Assembly (NCBI GenBank): GCA_937930305.1
Contig: CALGLE010000038.1
Span: forward strand, 1 to 64,000
Direction: 5' to 3'
DNA from: an uncultured Granulosicoccaceae bacterium
Lineage (GTDB): Bacteria; Pseudomonadota; Gammaproteobacteria; Granulosicoccales; Granulosicoccaceae
DNA length: 64,000 nt
Part shown: in pieces, positions 53,376-63,341 of the stretch
How the letters are laid out: each line of letters opens with the position of its first letter
Position numbering within the stretch: position 1 is the stretch's first letter
Program-made: the position numbers and the translations under genes
Notes under the pieces: model-generated
What the model was told of the DNA's origin: nothing
Database searches by the model: none
Seen by the model: the letters and a program-made list of their open reading frames with translations, nothing else

Positions 53376-56300
53376 GATCGAAATTCTTGTTTGGTCTGCT
53401 CTTGCTTGCCTCCGCACTGAGCGGGTGCATATCCAGCTCCATGGAATATGGGGATGAATTCCAGGATGCTGAATCTTGGGTATTGATTCCATTAATCAAT
53501 GAATCTGATTCGTTAACAGCCGATCAGAGTGCGACCACCTTGGTGGATGAACATCTGCGCCGTCGTGGAGTTAACACCGTGGCGGCATCCACGGAAATGG
53601 TGGATACCAGTCAATCCAAACACGTGGTTACCGGTCGTATTATCGATTGGAAGTACAACCAACTGACTCGGCCAAAGCCGGAAGTAAAGATTGCTTTGCA
53701 TGTTTATGATTTAGAAACACAGCAGCTCTTGTGGCGAAAAGAAACATCTAGAACGGGAAGCAGTGGTGAATCTATTGTTGCAGTCGCTGATGAAGTGCTA
53801 GCAGGGCTTGTGTCCAGCATCAATCTTTCAAATTCTTCAGGTTCCAACGCCTCTCAGAATGATCAGGCGGTGGATGCCGCGGTTGAGCAACTGGCGTCTC
53901 AAGCCAACTTACCCATTCCAAGCTCCCAGGCGATTAGCGTATCTGGGAACACACCTCAACCCAATGCGCAGGGTTTGCATGATGTAAAGCTAGGGCAGGA
54001 TTCTCTACCCTTAGTCAATTCCTCTGTGGATCAATTTGCGCCTGGCGGTAGCATCGCTTTGTATTACGCTGTTAATCCGCCGGTGCCCATGTTAAATCAG
54101 TTCGATCGAGTGGTTCTGGAGCCGGATGCAGTTACCGCCTCCCAACTCAGTGAGTTTAATCAAAACCCGGAATTGAACACCACGTTGTTTGCGTACTTAA
54201 GTGTCGGTGAAGTCGGGCCCACTCGTCAGTGGGGCAGTGACATCGATAGCGCTTGGAAGTTGGGTGTTAATGAGGCTTGGAACAGTAGCGTGATGGATAT
54301 GGCAAACCCGGCTTGGCGTGCGTTTCTTATGCGCCGAGCGGATACCCTACTGCGCGCTGGCTACCAGGGTTTCTTTCTAGATACCATGGACAGCTATCAA
54401 TTGTTCGCGAAAACAGACGAGCAACGCCAGCGTCAACAGCAGGGATTAATAACTTTCATTGCCTCACTTAAGGCGAAGCACCCCAACGTACAGCTGATTG
54501 CGAATCGCGGTTTTGAATTGCTGCCCAGTATTGCGCAGTACTTAAATGTGATTGCCGCTGAATCTTTGTACGCGCGCTGGCATGGAGGCTCTGGTGGTTA
54601 CCAAGATGTGCCAGAGCAAGATAGGCAATGGTTGCTTAGTCAGCTTAGCACTGCACGTAGTCAATACGGATTAGAAGCCTTGTCGATTGACTATGTTGAA
54701 CCGAACCAACGAGACAAAGCAAGAAAAGTTGCTGCCAAAATTGCCAATCACGGAATTATTCCCTGGGTGAGCACCCCAGGACTTGATCAGATGGGCGTAG
54801 GTCTTGAAGAAGTCTACCCGCGAGAAGTGTTGTTACTGTTCGATGGCGAGCACGATGCAGCGATTCAATTCTCCTTGGTGCACCGAATGATAGCGACACC
54901 CTTGGAATATTATGGTTACGTTCCTCGCTACTTGGATATGTCGAAAGACACGCTGCCAGAAGGAAATTTGTCCGGTCGCTACGCTGGAGTTGTGAGCTGG
55001 ACGCAAGCCAGGTTTAGCCTAGTGAATTGGTCGACATGGCTGCAAAATCTGAAAAACAATGGAGTACCTGTTGTATTGCTTGGTAACTTCAGTTCGGGTA
55101 CATCAAGTTCTGTTTTAGAGGAATTGGGGTTAAAACGGGTTGAATTTGAAGCCGGTGCTGTAGCGGTTTCGGAAGAATCATCACTTGTAGGGTACGAAAC
55201 ACAACCCGCTCCCCGTATTGAATACGTAAATTCACCGTATCAAAGTGTTGCGCCAAGCCATCAAATTCATTTAGCGTTTAAGAATGAGCAGGGCTCAGAG
55301 TTTGATGCGATTGCCACGACTCCTTGGGGAGGCTATGGCATAACCTCGGGTTTAATTGATATCAATCCGGATGGTTATTTGAAATGGGTAATCGATCCTT
55401 TTAAATTTTTGAAACAAGCCTTGCGCTTACCTGATCTTCCGCAGCCTGATGTGACAACGCAAACGGGTAAACGAATCACATTGGCACATATTGATGGCGA
55501 CGCGTTGCCGTCATGGGCAGAAATGCCTGGGCGTAGATTGGGCGCTGAAGTTTTATACGATGAAATAATAAGCCCCTTTAAGATACCCCACACCATCTCA
55601 ATCGTTGAAGCTGAGATGGTGGCTCAGCCTCAGTTTATGGATAGGTATGGCCGAATGTATGCGGTTATCCGAAAGATGTTTCAAGATGATCATGTGCAGT
55701 TGGCAACTCATACTTACAGCCACCCATTTAAATGGGATCAAATCAAGCCGGGTGATGAATCAGGAAAATATAATTTACCTGTGCCGAATTATGCTTTTTC
55801 CTATGAGCGTGAAATTGATGGCTCAGTCGATTTTATTAACCAAAAATTAGCGCCAGAAGGTAAGAAAGTTGAGGTTGTTCTTTGGTCGGGAAATGCGGTG
55901 CCGAATGAAGAGGCCTTGGAGCGGGTCGCAAAACTTGGGTTGCAGAACATGAATGGCGGTGGAACAACAATTTCGTCGGCTTATCCGTATATGTTCAATG
56001 TATCTCCCATGGTTCGCACTGCTGGAAAATACGATCAAATATACGCACCTATTATGAATGAAAATGTTTACACCAATGATTGGTTGGGTCCGTTTGATGG
56101 ATTCAGACGTGTTCTAGAAACATTTGAAATGACGGATTCGCCGCGACGGCTGAAACCGATCAATATTTATTATCACTTTTATTCAGGCACCAAAATAGCG
56201 TCAATGCGAGCCATGAAAGAAGTGTATGAGTGGACCATGAACCAAGATATTGCGCCACTGTTTGTGGATAGTTATACAAAGCGCGTTGGTGAATTTAGGA

Positions 56301-56743
56301 CAGCTCAGGTCTCGCGTTCTGTTGACGGTTGGTGGTCGGTGTCCGGATTAGAAGAAACTCAGTCCATCCGCTGGCAGAACATGAACAATGCCATTGATGT
56401 TGCGACAGGCCAGGGTGTTGCTGGGCAACGTGTACTACATGATGGCTTATACATTCACCCCACATCGAACGGAGTCGCTAAATTTAGAATTAACAGCAGT
56501 TCTAAACGAACGCCTGAATTGGTGTCATCGAATGGTCAAATAACCTCTTGGTCTCGACGTGGGCATGCATTGGACTTTCGAATTCAAGCGGAAGTGCCCG
56601 TTGAACTGGTGTTGAAGAATGCAAAAAGTTGTCAGCTCAGTGGTCCTAAGGGCACTGTGAAGGGCATAAGCACCGATGATGGTTTGAAATTTTCATTCAC
56701 GCAAAAGGATACTGGAAATGTCTCGCTCCGATGCCCCGCGTGA
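53372..56743 (+). CDS. pelA: PelA (hydrolase/deacetylase) with extra N-terminal PelC-like domain
   Basis: 1123 residues, longer than P. aeruginosa PelA (948). It is a lipoprotein (LSGC, Cys19). Residues about 35-150 form a PelC-like domain (SWVLIPLINESDSLTAD, HVVTGRIIDWKYNQLTRPKPEVKIALHVYDL). Residues about 225-480 form the GH114-type hydrolase barrel (AYLSVGEVG with Glu280, FFLDTMDSY). A Rossmann-like part (about 485-600) follows, then the deacetylase domain (about 695-990) with HIDGD (Asp708/710) and HTYSH (His780/784), whose 70-residue spacing equals that of the known enzyme, and a C-terminal beta part. It partly deacetylates and can cut Pel in the periplasm. Quoted strings are segments, not the whole domain. 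Confidence 0.93.
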   Translation: MRSKFLFGLLLLASALSGCISSSMEYGDEFQDAESWVLIPLINESDSLTADQSATTLVDEHLRRRGVNTVAASTEMVDTSQSKHVVTGRIIDWKYNQLTRPKPEVKIALHVYDLETQQLLWRKETSRTGSSGESIVAVADEVLAGLVSSINLSNSSGSNASQNDQAVDAAVEQLASQANLPIPSSQAISVSGNTPQPNAQGLHDVKLGQDSLPLVNSSVDQFAPGGSIALYYAVNPPVPMLNQFDRVVLEPDAVTASQLSEFNQNPELNTTLFAYLSVGEVGPTRQWGSDIDSAWKLGVNEAWNSSVMDMANPAWRAFLMRRADTLLRAGYQGFFLDTMDSYQLFAKTDEQRQRQQQGLITFIASLKAKHPNVQLIANRGFELLPSIAQYLNVIAAESLYARWHGGSGGYQDVPEQDRQWLLSQLSTARSQYGLEALSIDYVEPNQRDKARKVAAKIANHGIIPWVSTPGLDQMGVGLEEVYPREVLLLFDGEHDAAIQFSLVHRMIATPLEYYGYVPRYLDMSKDTLPEGNLSGRYAGVVSWTQARFSLVNWSTWLQNLKNNGVPVVLLGNFSSGTSSSVLEELGLKRVEFEAGAVAVSEESSLVGYETQPAPRIEYVNSPYQSVAPSHQIHLAFKNEQGSEFDAIATTPWGGYGITSGLIDINPDGYLKWVIDPFKFLKQALRLPDLPQPDVTTQTGKRITLAHIDGDALPSWAEMPGRRLGAEVLYDEIISPFKIPHTISIVEAEMVAQPQFMDRYGRMYAVIRKMFQDDHVQLATHTYSHPFKWDQIKPGDESGKYNLPVPNYAFSYEREIDGSVDFINQKLAPEGKKVEVVLWSGNAVPNEEALERVAKLGLQNMNGGGTTISSAYPYMFNVSPMVRTAGKYDQIYAPIMNENVYTNDWLGPFDGFRRVLETFEMTDSPRRLKPINIYYHFYSGTKIASMRAMKEVYEWTMNQDIAPLFVDSYTKRVGEFRTAQVSRSVDGWWSVSGLEETQSIRWQNMNNAIDVATGQGVAGQRVLHDGLYIHPTSNGVAKFRINSSSKRTPELVSSNGQITSWSRRGHALDFRIQAEVPVELVLKNAKSCQLSGPKGTVKGISTDDGLKFSFTQKDTGNVSLRCPA

Positions 56744-59700
56744 ACAGCTGCTAAAGCCCTGGCACTTGCTGATCGCTGTGGTCGGCTTTGTTGCTGCGTT
56801 TGTTTGGATAGCGCCTGCACGCCAGTCCCTATCGTTGCAAGATTCGATTACTGAAACAGGAATCAGTGAGCTTGATGTTGCGTATCTGAAAGCCGAACGC
56901 GCATCTAAGCAGCAATCCATTGACGATGTGATAAAAGCCGCTACGGCGTTAGTACGGGCAAATCGAACGGCTGAAGCAGAAGCGCTTTTAGCCAGTCGCC
57001 CAGAAGTTAGTCTTTCTGCAGAAGATGAATTAGCGCTGTCAATCGAACAAGCAGTGGCCGAAATTAATAATGAAAAAACAGCTGACGATCCAGATCAAAA
57101 GCGTCTTGCGTTGTCTGAGAACTCATTGATTATATCGCTGCGTAAAGCGTTTAATAATGCCGATATTCAACGTATTGACTTACTGGTTCGAGCACATGAA
57201 TTAGCATTAAGCAAAAGCGAATATGAACTTGCCGGGGACTTGTCAGAAAAACTCGGTGGGCTTGATGCGCCTAAGGCTGCGTCCTGGTATGCCCAATGTG
57301 CATCCGTTTTTAGTCAAATAGACAAACTAAATCGTGCTGTGCAGTGTGCAAAAGAACGTTCACGAACCGCCTCGCCAGGCGAAGATCAATTTGATGCTAA
57401 ACTGAATGAACTTTCTCTTTTGGCAAAGTCAAATGATCGGCCTGGCACCAATCGCTTGGCAAGTAACTTACTAAAATCAAACCAAACCAGTTCGGCAGGT
57501 TTGAAGTCATTAGCTGAGCAACTGTTAGCCATTGAACGTCCAGCGGATGCAGCAAGAGCTTATGCAAAATTAGCCAGTGCAGATTCCTCTAAAGCGCCGC
57601 AGTGGTTTAAACAAGCTGCTCGATGGGCAGAAGCCGCCGGAAAGCCCAGCGAGGCAGCGGCTTATTTAGATTTGATGCGACCCTTGTTGTCCCCAGATCA
57701 ACGCGAACCTGTGGATGATGAAATTGCTCGCTTACTGGCAGCAACGGGTGACACCAATGCTTTGATGGCGCGCTACAAAAAGAAAATCGATTCTGGTGAT
57801 CGATCGCTTGTCACGTTACAAACAGCAATCGCTGCGGCATTGGCCAACAATCGAACGCCACTGGCCAGCCAGTGGAATGATTTATTGGTTCAAAATTTTC
57901 CAGAATCGGCCCAAGGTTGGGTGAATCAATATAACTTGAGTTTGGCGAATACTCAGTTACCGGCCGCATTAGCTGCGGCTAGAACACTGGTGGACATTGA
58001 ACCGGATGTGGCTGAGCATCACATCCGATTGGCGCAAGTCGCTGAGTGGTCGGGTGACCCTGAATTAGCCACAGCCCAATGGCTGTGGGTGAGTGAGCGT
58101 TACCCATCAACCGAAACACTCACAGAATTAATCCGCTTATCCTCCATAACGTTACAACCTAGTTTAACAGCAGAAGCGTTGCGCCAACGTGCGATGCAGA
58201 CCAAGCCCACATTGAAAGAAATCAATCAGCTCATTACCGCGTATGAATTGGAAGGGCAACCGCGTCGCGCTTCAGCGGTATTGGAGCAACTGCTCACTCG
58301 ATACGGTGATGATGCTCAAGTAATGATGCGTTTGGCTGAGCTCCATCAACATCACATGGATTTGACACCGGCGGTTAAGGTTTGGGATCGGTATGAGCGG
58401 GTTTTTGGCTCCTCGGTTGCGAGTCGATTGAACTTAATGGAACTTCATTGGCGTCTTGACAAGCCTTTGGAGGCGAAGGTGGCGGCGGAGGCGCTTCCAG
58501 ATTTATTGGAAGCTAACGCAAGAGCGCTGGATACGGCCACAGATTATCAATTGAGATTGGTTGCAGAAATTTCCTGGCGTTATAATTTGAAACGACTCAG
58601 TGTATTGTCAGAACCCTTTCTAAAACGGATTGAAGATAAAGACCAGCAAGTGTCCCAGCGCAGGCGAGCCATTGATGTGGTACACAAGCAGGGGCAGTTG
58701 GATAAAGCGATTGATTCTGCCGAGGCCTTATATTCAGATACAGGCGGTGCGCAAGCGGCTTTGTTGCACATGCGATTACTGGTTGAAGGCGTTCGCAGTG
58801 AGCCCAATACCAAAAAATTCCATACCGCGTTGCAACCTTATTTAGTGGGTAATAGTGATACCAGCGACATACGGCAGCAGTTGGAATATTGGTCACTGGT
58901 CGCCCAGTTTCATTTGATTGAAGGCGATAACGCGTTTGCGGAGAAAGCCTATCGATCGGGATTGAACATATCGCCCAACGAGCCCAGTCTGTTGGCAAGC
59001 CTTTTATGGATGCACATTAGCAGAGATGATGGCCCAGCTATTCGAGCCTTTATTGAAAAGCATGAGGCGCTAGCGCAAGAAACCCCTGATTTATGGACGC
59101 CTTTTGCCATCGCCTATTTACAGCTTGGCATGCCCACACGAAGTTTGACGTGGTTTGAAAGGCAATTAGATAGCATTGAGGCAGACTATTCCTTGTTGCT
59201 GACCTACGCCGATGCGTTAGAGGCGTCAGGCCGAGCAGAACATGCCTATAAGGTTCGTCACTATGCGATTGATGCGTTGCGACCTTTGCTGGCGGACGGG
59301 GCAGCCTCGAATGAGAACGAATTACTGCAGCAATACGCTCGCATGGTTTCGCGTTTTGGGTCCAGTGATCAGAAAGAGCGCTTTACTCAAGGCATAGTGG
59401 GCAGTGCCGATCAGGATTGGTCATCAAAAGATAAATTTTGGCAGCAGGAAATGGCCATTTCTTGGTTGATGTCCACCGAGCGACACGATCTTGCCCGCGT
59501 CATTTTGGCTAAGTTACATGAGCAGCGTTTGGAAGCACCGGCATGGCAGGCACTGTCAGTGGCCATGAAGCAAAATGATTTGGATGTGGTTGCGCAAATT
59601 GTGCAATCGGGTCAGGGCATTTCTGTTGGCGACAATATGCTGGCTTTACGCAAGCTCGGACGCGGGAATGAAGCCTACGCCTTAGCGATCTCATCTTTGC

Positions 59701-60698
59701 AATCCGGCTTATCGGGTAATGATGCGTTAGTAGTAGATGAAACCTACCGTGCCTTACGTCAATATCGACCTGGATTCGCCGGGGCGAGCATCGCCAATAC
59801 GGTTGCTCCAGGCATTGGAATTTTGGAATCCACCGTTTTAGCACGACATACCTTTGCTGGCACCACATTCGGTTTGAGTTTGAACGCGTCTCGTCGACAG
59901 TTTGATTCCAGTCGGTATGCGATTTCCACTGACGATGATCAAACCGATTTATCGTTGACGTTGCATTACGGGGGTGCGGCACTGAATTCCTACCTAACTG
60001 CAGGTAACGTGAGCGATGCAATTGTTGATCGAACCTACTTTATCGGTGGGGTTCGCTCTCAATTTGGTCAGGGACGACACGCGGTGTCGGTTGAAATGGC
60101 CATGAACGAAACACCTAACGCGTCCACTTTACTGCGGCTTAGAGGTAAGCAGAACAGAGCGTCTGCAAATTTGGATATGAGTGTGGGCAAACTCGGGTTT
60201 GTACGGCTCAGTGCCGATGCCACCGATATTTCCTCCCGAGTTTCTGAACGTAAAATTGCGCGCGGCTTAAGCGGCATTGCAGAATTTGGCATTCGAGGAA
60301 CCATGGGCAGCCACAGTTGGACAAGTAGTGTGATGACCAGCCAAGCAGTCAACGACAGAGAAACGTCCGTACCTGCAGAACTTGAATTGAATAATCAAAT
60401 CGGGTTGGATGAGGTGATCGGTGAAAATTCGGCTTCCCTGTCGTTTGGGGCATCCCTATCTCGGGGTGGCATTGCAGAGAACTATCCGCAAGTGAATTCA
60501 CCTCGGTACTACTTGAATGCCCGTGTCGGGCATCGCTGGCCTGAGAAAAATTTCGGTGTTCAGTTTGATGCGGGTGCCGGAATGCGAGTGATTGGCGGGG
60601 ATGAACTGAGTGTGGGATTCTCCCACGATGGGATAGTGAATGATGTTGTGGGCCAAGGTCGTTCGCGTTTGGGCGTGAACTATCGATTTCATTTCTAA
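56718..60698 (+). CDS. pelB: PelB outer-membrane porin with TPR superhelix
   Basis: 1326-residue protein (P. aeruginosa PelB 1193). An N-terminal hydrophobic helix (about 15-33) anchors it. Long TPR-type helical repeats fill about 60-950 (for example EWSGDPELATAQWLWVSERY), and the last ~340 residues are outer-membrane beta-strands ending in a terminal Phe (NYRFHF). It should collect PelA-modified polymer by its TPRs and export it through the barrel. It starts 26 bases inside pelA, and is the last gene of the operon. Confidence 0.93.
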   Translation: MSRSDAPREQLLKPWHLLIAVVGFVAAFVWIAPARQSLSLQDSITETGISELDVAYLKAERASKQQSIDDVIKAATALVRANRTAEAEALLASRPEVSLSAEDELALSIEQAVAEINNEKTADDPDQKRLALSENSLIISLRKAFNNADIQRIDLLVRAHELALSKSEYELAGDLSEKLGGLDAPKAASWYAQCASVFSQIDKLNRAVQCAKERSRTASPGEDQFDAKLNELSLLAKSNDRPGTNRLASNLLKSNQTSSAGLKSLAEQLLAIERPADAARAYAKLASADSSKAPQWFKQAARWAEAAGKPSEAAAYLDLMRPLLSPDQREPVDDEIARLLAATGDTNALMARYKKKIDSGDRSLVTLQTAIAAALANNRTPLASQWNDLLVQNFPESAQGWVNQYNLSLANTQLPAALAAARTLVDIEPDVAEHHIRLAQVAEWSGDPELATAQWLWVSERYPSTETLTELIRLSSITLQPSLTAEALRQRAMQTKPTLKEINQLITAYELEGQPRRASAVLEQLLTRYGDDAQVMMRLAELHQHHMDLTPAVKVWDRYERVFGSSVASRLNLMELHWRLDKPLEAKVAAEALPDLLEANARALDTATDYQLRLVAEISWRYNLKRLSVLSEPFLKRIEDKDQQVSQRRRAIDVVHKQGQLDKAIDSAEALYSDTGGAQAALLHMRLLVEGVRSEPNTKKFHTALQPYLVGNSDTSDIRQQLEYWSLVAQFHLIEGDNAFAEKAYRSGLNISPNEPSLLASLLWMHISRDDGPAIRAFIEKHEALAQETPDLWTPFAIAYLQLGMPTRSLTWFERQLDSIEADYSLLLTYADALEASGRAEHAYKVRHYAIDALRPLLADGAASNENELLQQYARMVSRFGSSDQKERFTQGIVGSADQDWSSKDKFWQQEMAISWLMSTERHDLARVILAKLHEQRLEAPAWQALSVAMKQNDLDVVAQIVQSGQGISVGDNMLALRKLGRGNEAYALAISSLQSGLSGNDALVVDETYRALRQYRPGFAGASIANTVAPGIGILESTVLARHTFAGTTFGLSLNASRRQFDSSRYAISTDDDQTDLSLTLHYGGAALNSYLTAGNVSDAIVDRTYFIGGVRSQFGQGRHAVSVEMAMNETPNASTLLRLRGKQNRASANLDMSVGKLGFVRLSADATDISSRVSERKIARGLSGIAEFGIRGTMGSHSWTSSVMTSQAVNDRETSVPAELELNNQIGLDEVIGENSASLSFGASLSRGGIAENYPQVNSPRYYLNARVGHRWPEKNFGVQFDAGAGMRVIGGDELSVGFSHDGIVNDVVGQGRSRLGVNYRFHF

Positions 60699-60751
60699 GG
60701 GTTGATAATGCGCCCGCGATTTCGCGGTGAATCAGGTATGCTCTGACGAAT

Positions 60752-61909
60752 ATGAGCATACATAAACCCCATCCATCGACGATGGTTGCAAAGGCCGATG
60801 ACTTCCTGGATACCACCACAGGCGCGATTGTTCCGCCCATACAACCGTCGACCACATTTGCGCGAGATGATCGGTACGAGCCCATCAATCCTGCCAATGT
60901 CTACACCAGAGATTGCAACCCCACTTTTCTACCAGCTGAAAATATCATCGCTGAATTGGAAGGCGGGGATGCCTGCGCTTTGTTTGCTTCCGGCATGGCC
61001 GCGGTGGCGGCAGTTTTCTACACCTTAACCACCGGCTCACACGCGGTCATCCCTGGGGCCATGTATTGGGGGGTGTTGTCATGGACAAGAGCCTATTGTG
61101 ATCGTGTGGGAATCGTATTGAGTGAGTATGACCCAGCCAGTATAGATAGCTTAGAAGCTGCGTTGGAAGGGCATGCGAAAACGGATTTGATTTGGGTTGA
61201 AACGCCATCTAATCCGTTAATGGGTGTAACCGATTTATCTGAAGTTGCCCGTATCGCTGAGCGCGTTGGTGCCTTGATGGTGGTTGACAACACCACCGCC
61301 ACGCCTGTGTTCACGCAACCGATAAAGCACGGTGCGCACATCGTGATGCATTCGGCTACGAAGTCGTTAAATGGTCACAGTGATGTGCTGGCCGGTGCGT
61401 TGGTCACATCCGATGAGAATCTGCCAGCCTGGCAACTGATTAAACAGGAGCGACACGGAGCCGGTGCGCTACCTGGGAGTTTCGAAGCTTGGTTATTGCA
61501 ACGTGGGCTTCGCACGTTGTATTTGCGGGTTGAACGAGCGGCAGCCACCACACAATGGTTAGCGGAAAAATTGCAAGCACACGATGCCGTCTCTGGCGTG
61601 ATGTACCCCGGTTTGCCCACAGATCCTGGGCATGAGACCGCAAAAAAACAAATGCACGGTGGCTTTGGCTCGCTGCTTTCCTTTGAAGTGATCGGCGGGC
61701 GCGAGAACGCACTCGCGGTGGCCGGTGCATTACAACTGATTGTCAGTGGCACCTCGTTAGGGGGTGTTGAAACCTTAATAGAGCATCGACACAGTGTGGA
61801 ACCCCCCGAAACTTGCCTGCCTGAGAACTTATTGCGCTTAGCCGTTGGCATCGAAGACAAGAAGGATTTATGGGACGATTTAGAGCAAGCCTTAGCGAAA
61901 CTGACTTAA
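60752..61909 (+). CDS. PLP-dependent Cys/Met metabolism family enzyme
   Basis: 385-residue fold-type I PLP enzyme of the cystathionine gamma-synthase/beta-lyase family. The PLP lysine is Lys204 in HSATKSLNGHSDVLAG, Asp179 (VVDNT) contacts the cofactor, and SGMAAVAAV is the phosphate loop. It could be a gamma-synthase, gamma-lyase or O-acetylhomoserine sulfhydrylase; reaction not decidable. Its 3' end overlaps the opposite-strand gene by 18 bases. Confidence 0.88.
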   Translation: MSIHKPHPSTMVAKADDFLDTTTGAIVPPIQPSTTFARDDRYEPINPANVYTRDCNPTFLPAENIIAELEGGDACALFASGMAAVAAVFYTLTTGSHAVIPGAMYWGVLSWTRAYCDRVGIVLSEYDPASIDSLEAALEGHAKTDLIWVETPSNPLMGVTDLSEVARIAERVGALMVVDNTTATPVFTQPIKHGAHIVMHSATKSLNGHSDVLAGALVTSDENLPAWQLIKQERHGAGALPGSFEAWLLQRGLRTLYLRVERAAATTQWLAEKLQAHDAVSGVMYPGLPTDPGHETAKKQMHGGFGSLLSFEVIGGRENALAVAGALQLIVSGTSLGGVETLIEHRHSVEPPETCLPENLLRLAVGIEDKKDLWDDLEQALAKLT

Positions 61910-63187
61910 CGCTTCTTTGGTTCGCAACCACCGATCCATCACGGGTAAGAACCAGGGGCGACCTTGGTACCACCACGGTTTTTTAAATTGCGTGTGACTA
62001 AACGCGGTGTCGCCGTTTGAGTCCCCTAGCATTTGCAGTGCGACTTTGTGCCCTAAGTACGGGGCCATGGTGTTCCCGTTGCCAGAATAACCCATGGCGT
62101 GCCATACCCCATCGGTGTTGCCCACGTTGGGTAAGGTGTTAAAACTAAACCCGGTGTTGCCACGCCAACTGTGCGTGATGCGCGTGCTGTTCAACTCAGG
62201 AAATATTTGCGTCAATAAGGCACGAAGTTCAGACAGTGCTCGCTTTTCAGAAATATCACTCATGGCTGCGCGTGCGCCAAATACAACGCGCGTTCCATCG
62301 GGGGAAGGGCGAAAGTAGCAATGCTTCGTTCGGGTCTCTGTGATCATTCGACCGGTTGGAAACAAACGCGAGACGAGCGCCTTATCCAGTGGTTCTGTGG
62401 CGATGATAAAGCTGGGAATAGGGATGATGCCGTGTTGCCAGGTTGGAAAAATTCGTTGCGTATAGCCGTTAGTGGCCATAAGCACCTGGCCAGCCTGCAC
62501 CGCCCCTTGTGTTGTAGTCACGCTCAGTGAGCCATTAGATTGTTCAATCTGCAACGCAGCGGTTTGGCCATGCACTTGCGCACCGCGTTCAATGGCTGCG
62601 CGCAATAGGCCTTCCGTCCATTTTGCAGGGTTCAGCCCACCATGAGTTTCGAACACCACGCCGCCTTTATACACATCGGTTTGAATTTCTTGGTGGATGT
62701 CTTTGGCAGAAACCATATGCGCTGACACGCCAATCAAGCGGCTTAAGGTTTCCGTGCTTTTAGCAGTAGCGTCGTATTCATTCTCGTGCCAGAACGCACG
62801 TAACCTGCCACACGGTTGAAAGTCACAATCCATGTTTTCCTGCTGCATTAACTGGACTGCAAACTCGCCGGATTCAACATGCGCTTCGCGCAACAATCGC
62901 AACGCGATGTCTGATCCAAAACGCGATTGCATTTGCTCTAACGAAAGCCGATGACCACCGCCCAACATACCGCCATTGCGAGATGATGCGCCTTCACCGG
63001 GATTGCCAGAGTCAATACAAAGCACGGATTTGCCCGCTTTGGCCAAGGTGTAGGCGGCCGTTAAACCTGTGAGGCCAGCGCCAACGATGAGCACATCACA
63101 GCTTGTTGGCATGGCTTCAGGGGATAAGTGCGCCATGGCTTTTTCACCCGACCACCATAGGGGCTGGTGTGACACGTGGTGATCCAT
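61892..63187 (-). CDS. FAD-dependent amine oxidoreductase (DAO family, PuuB-like)
   Basis: 431-residue flavoprotein from ATG 63187, with a dinucleotide-binding GAGLTGLTAAYTLAKAG (about 37-53) and SSRNGGMLGGG, then the DAO-family substrate domain. Length and the LWWS N-terminus fit the gamma-glutamylputrescine oxidoreductase (PuuB) group. It oxidises an amine to aldehyde plus hydrogen peroxide. A polyamine-type importer lies at 28907-33877, but not in the same operon. It is divergent from the dehydrogenase at 63342. Confidence 0.85.
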   Translation of the reverse strand: MDHHVSHQPLWWSGEKAMAHLSPEAMPTSCDVLIVGAGLTGLTAAYTLAKAGKSVLCIDSGNPGEGASSRNGGMLGGGHRLSLEQMQSRFGSDIALRLLREAHVESGEFAVQLMQQENMDCDFQPCGRLRAFWHENEYDATAKSTETLSRLIGVSAHMVSAKDIHQEIQTDVYKGGVVFETHGGLNPAKWTEGLLRAAIERGAQVHGQTAALQIEQSNGSLSVTTTQGAVQAGQVLMATNGYTQRIFPTWQHGIIPIPSFIIATEPLDKALVSRLFPTGRMITETRTKHCYFRPSPDGTRVVFGARAAMSDISEKRALSELRALLTQIFPELNSTRITHSWRGNTGFSFNTLPNVGNTDGVWHAMGYSGNGNTMAPYLGHKVALQMLGDSNGDTAFSHTQFKKPWWYQGRPWFLPVMDRWLRTKEALSQFR

Positions 63188-63341
63188 GGCAGGGCACTCG
63201 TTTAAAGACGTGCTGCACCATAGCAAACTGGTTGCTCATGGGTCAAAGAACGACAACACCCGTTCAAATCTCGTCTTAGCGCTGTCGTTACACACGGGCT
63301 TATCGTTAACCTATGCCCGAATCGATTCAGGAGATTTCCGG

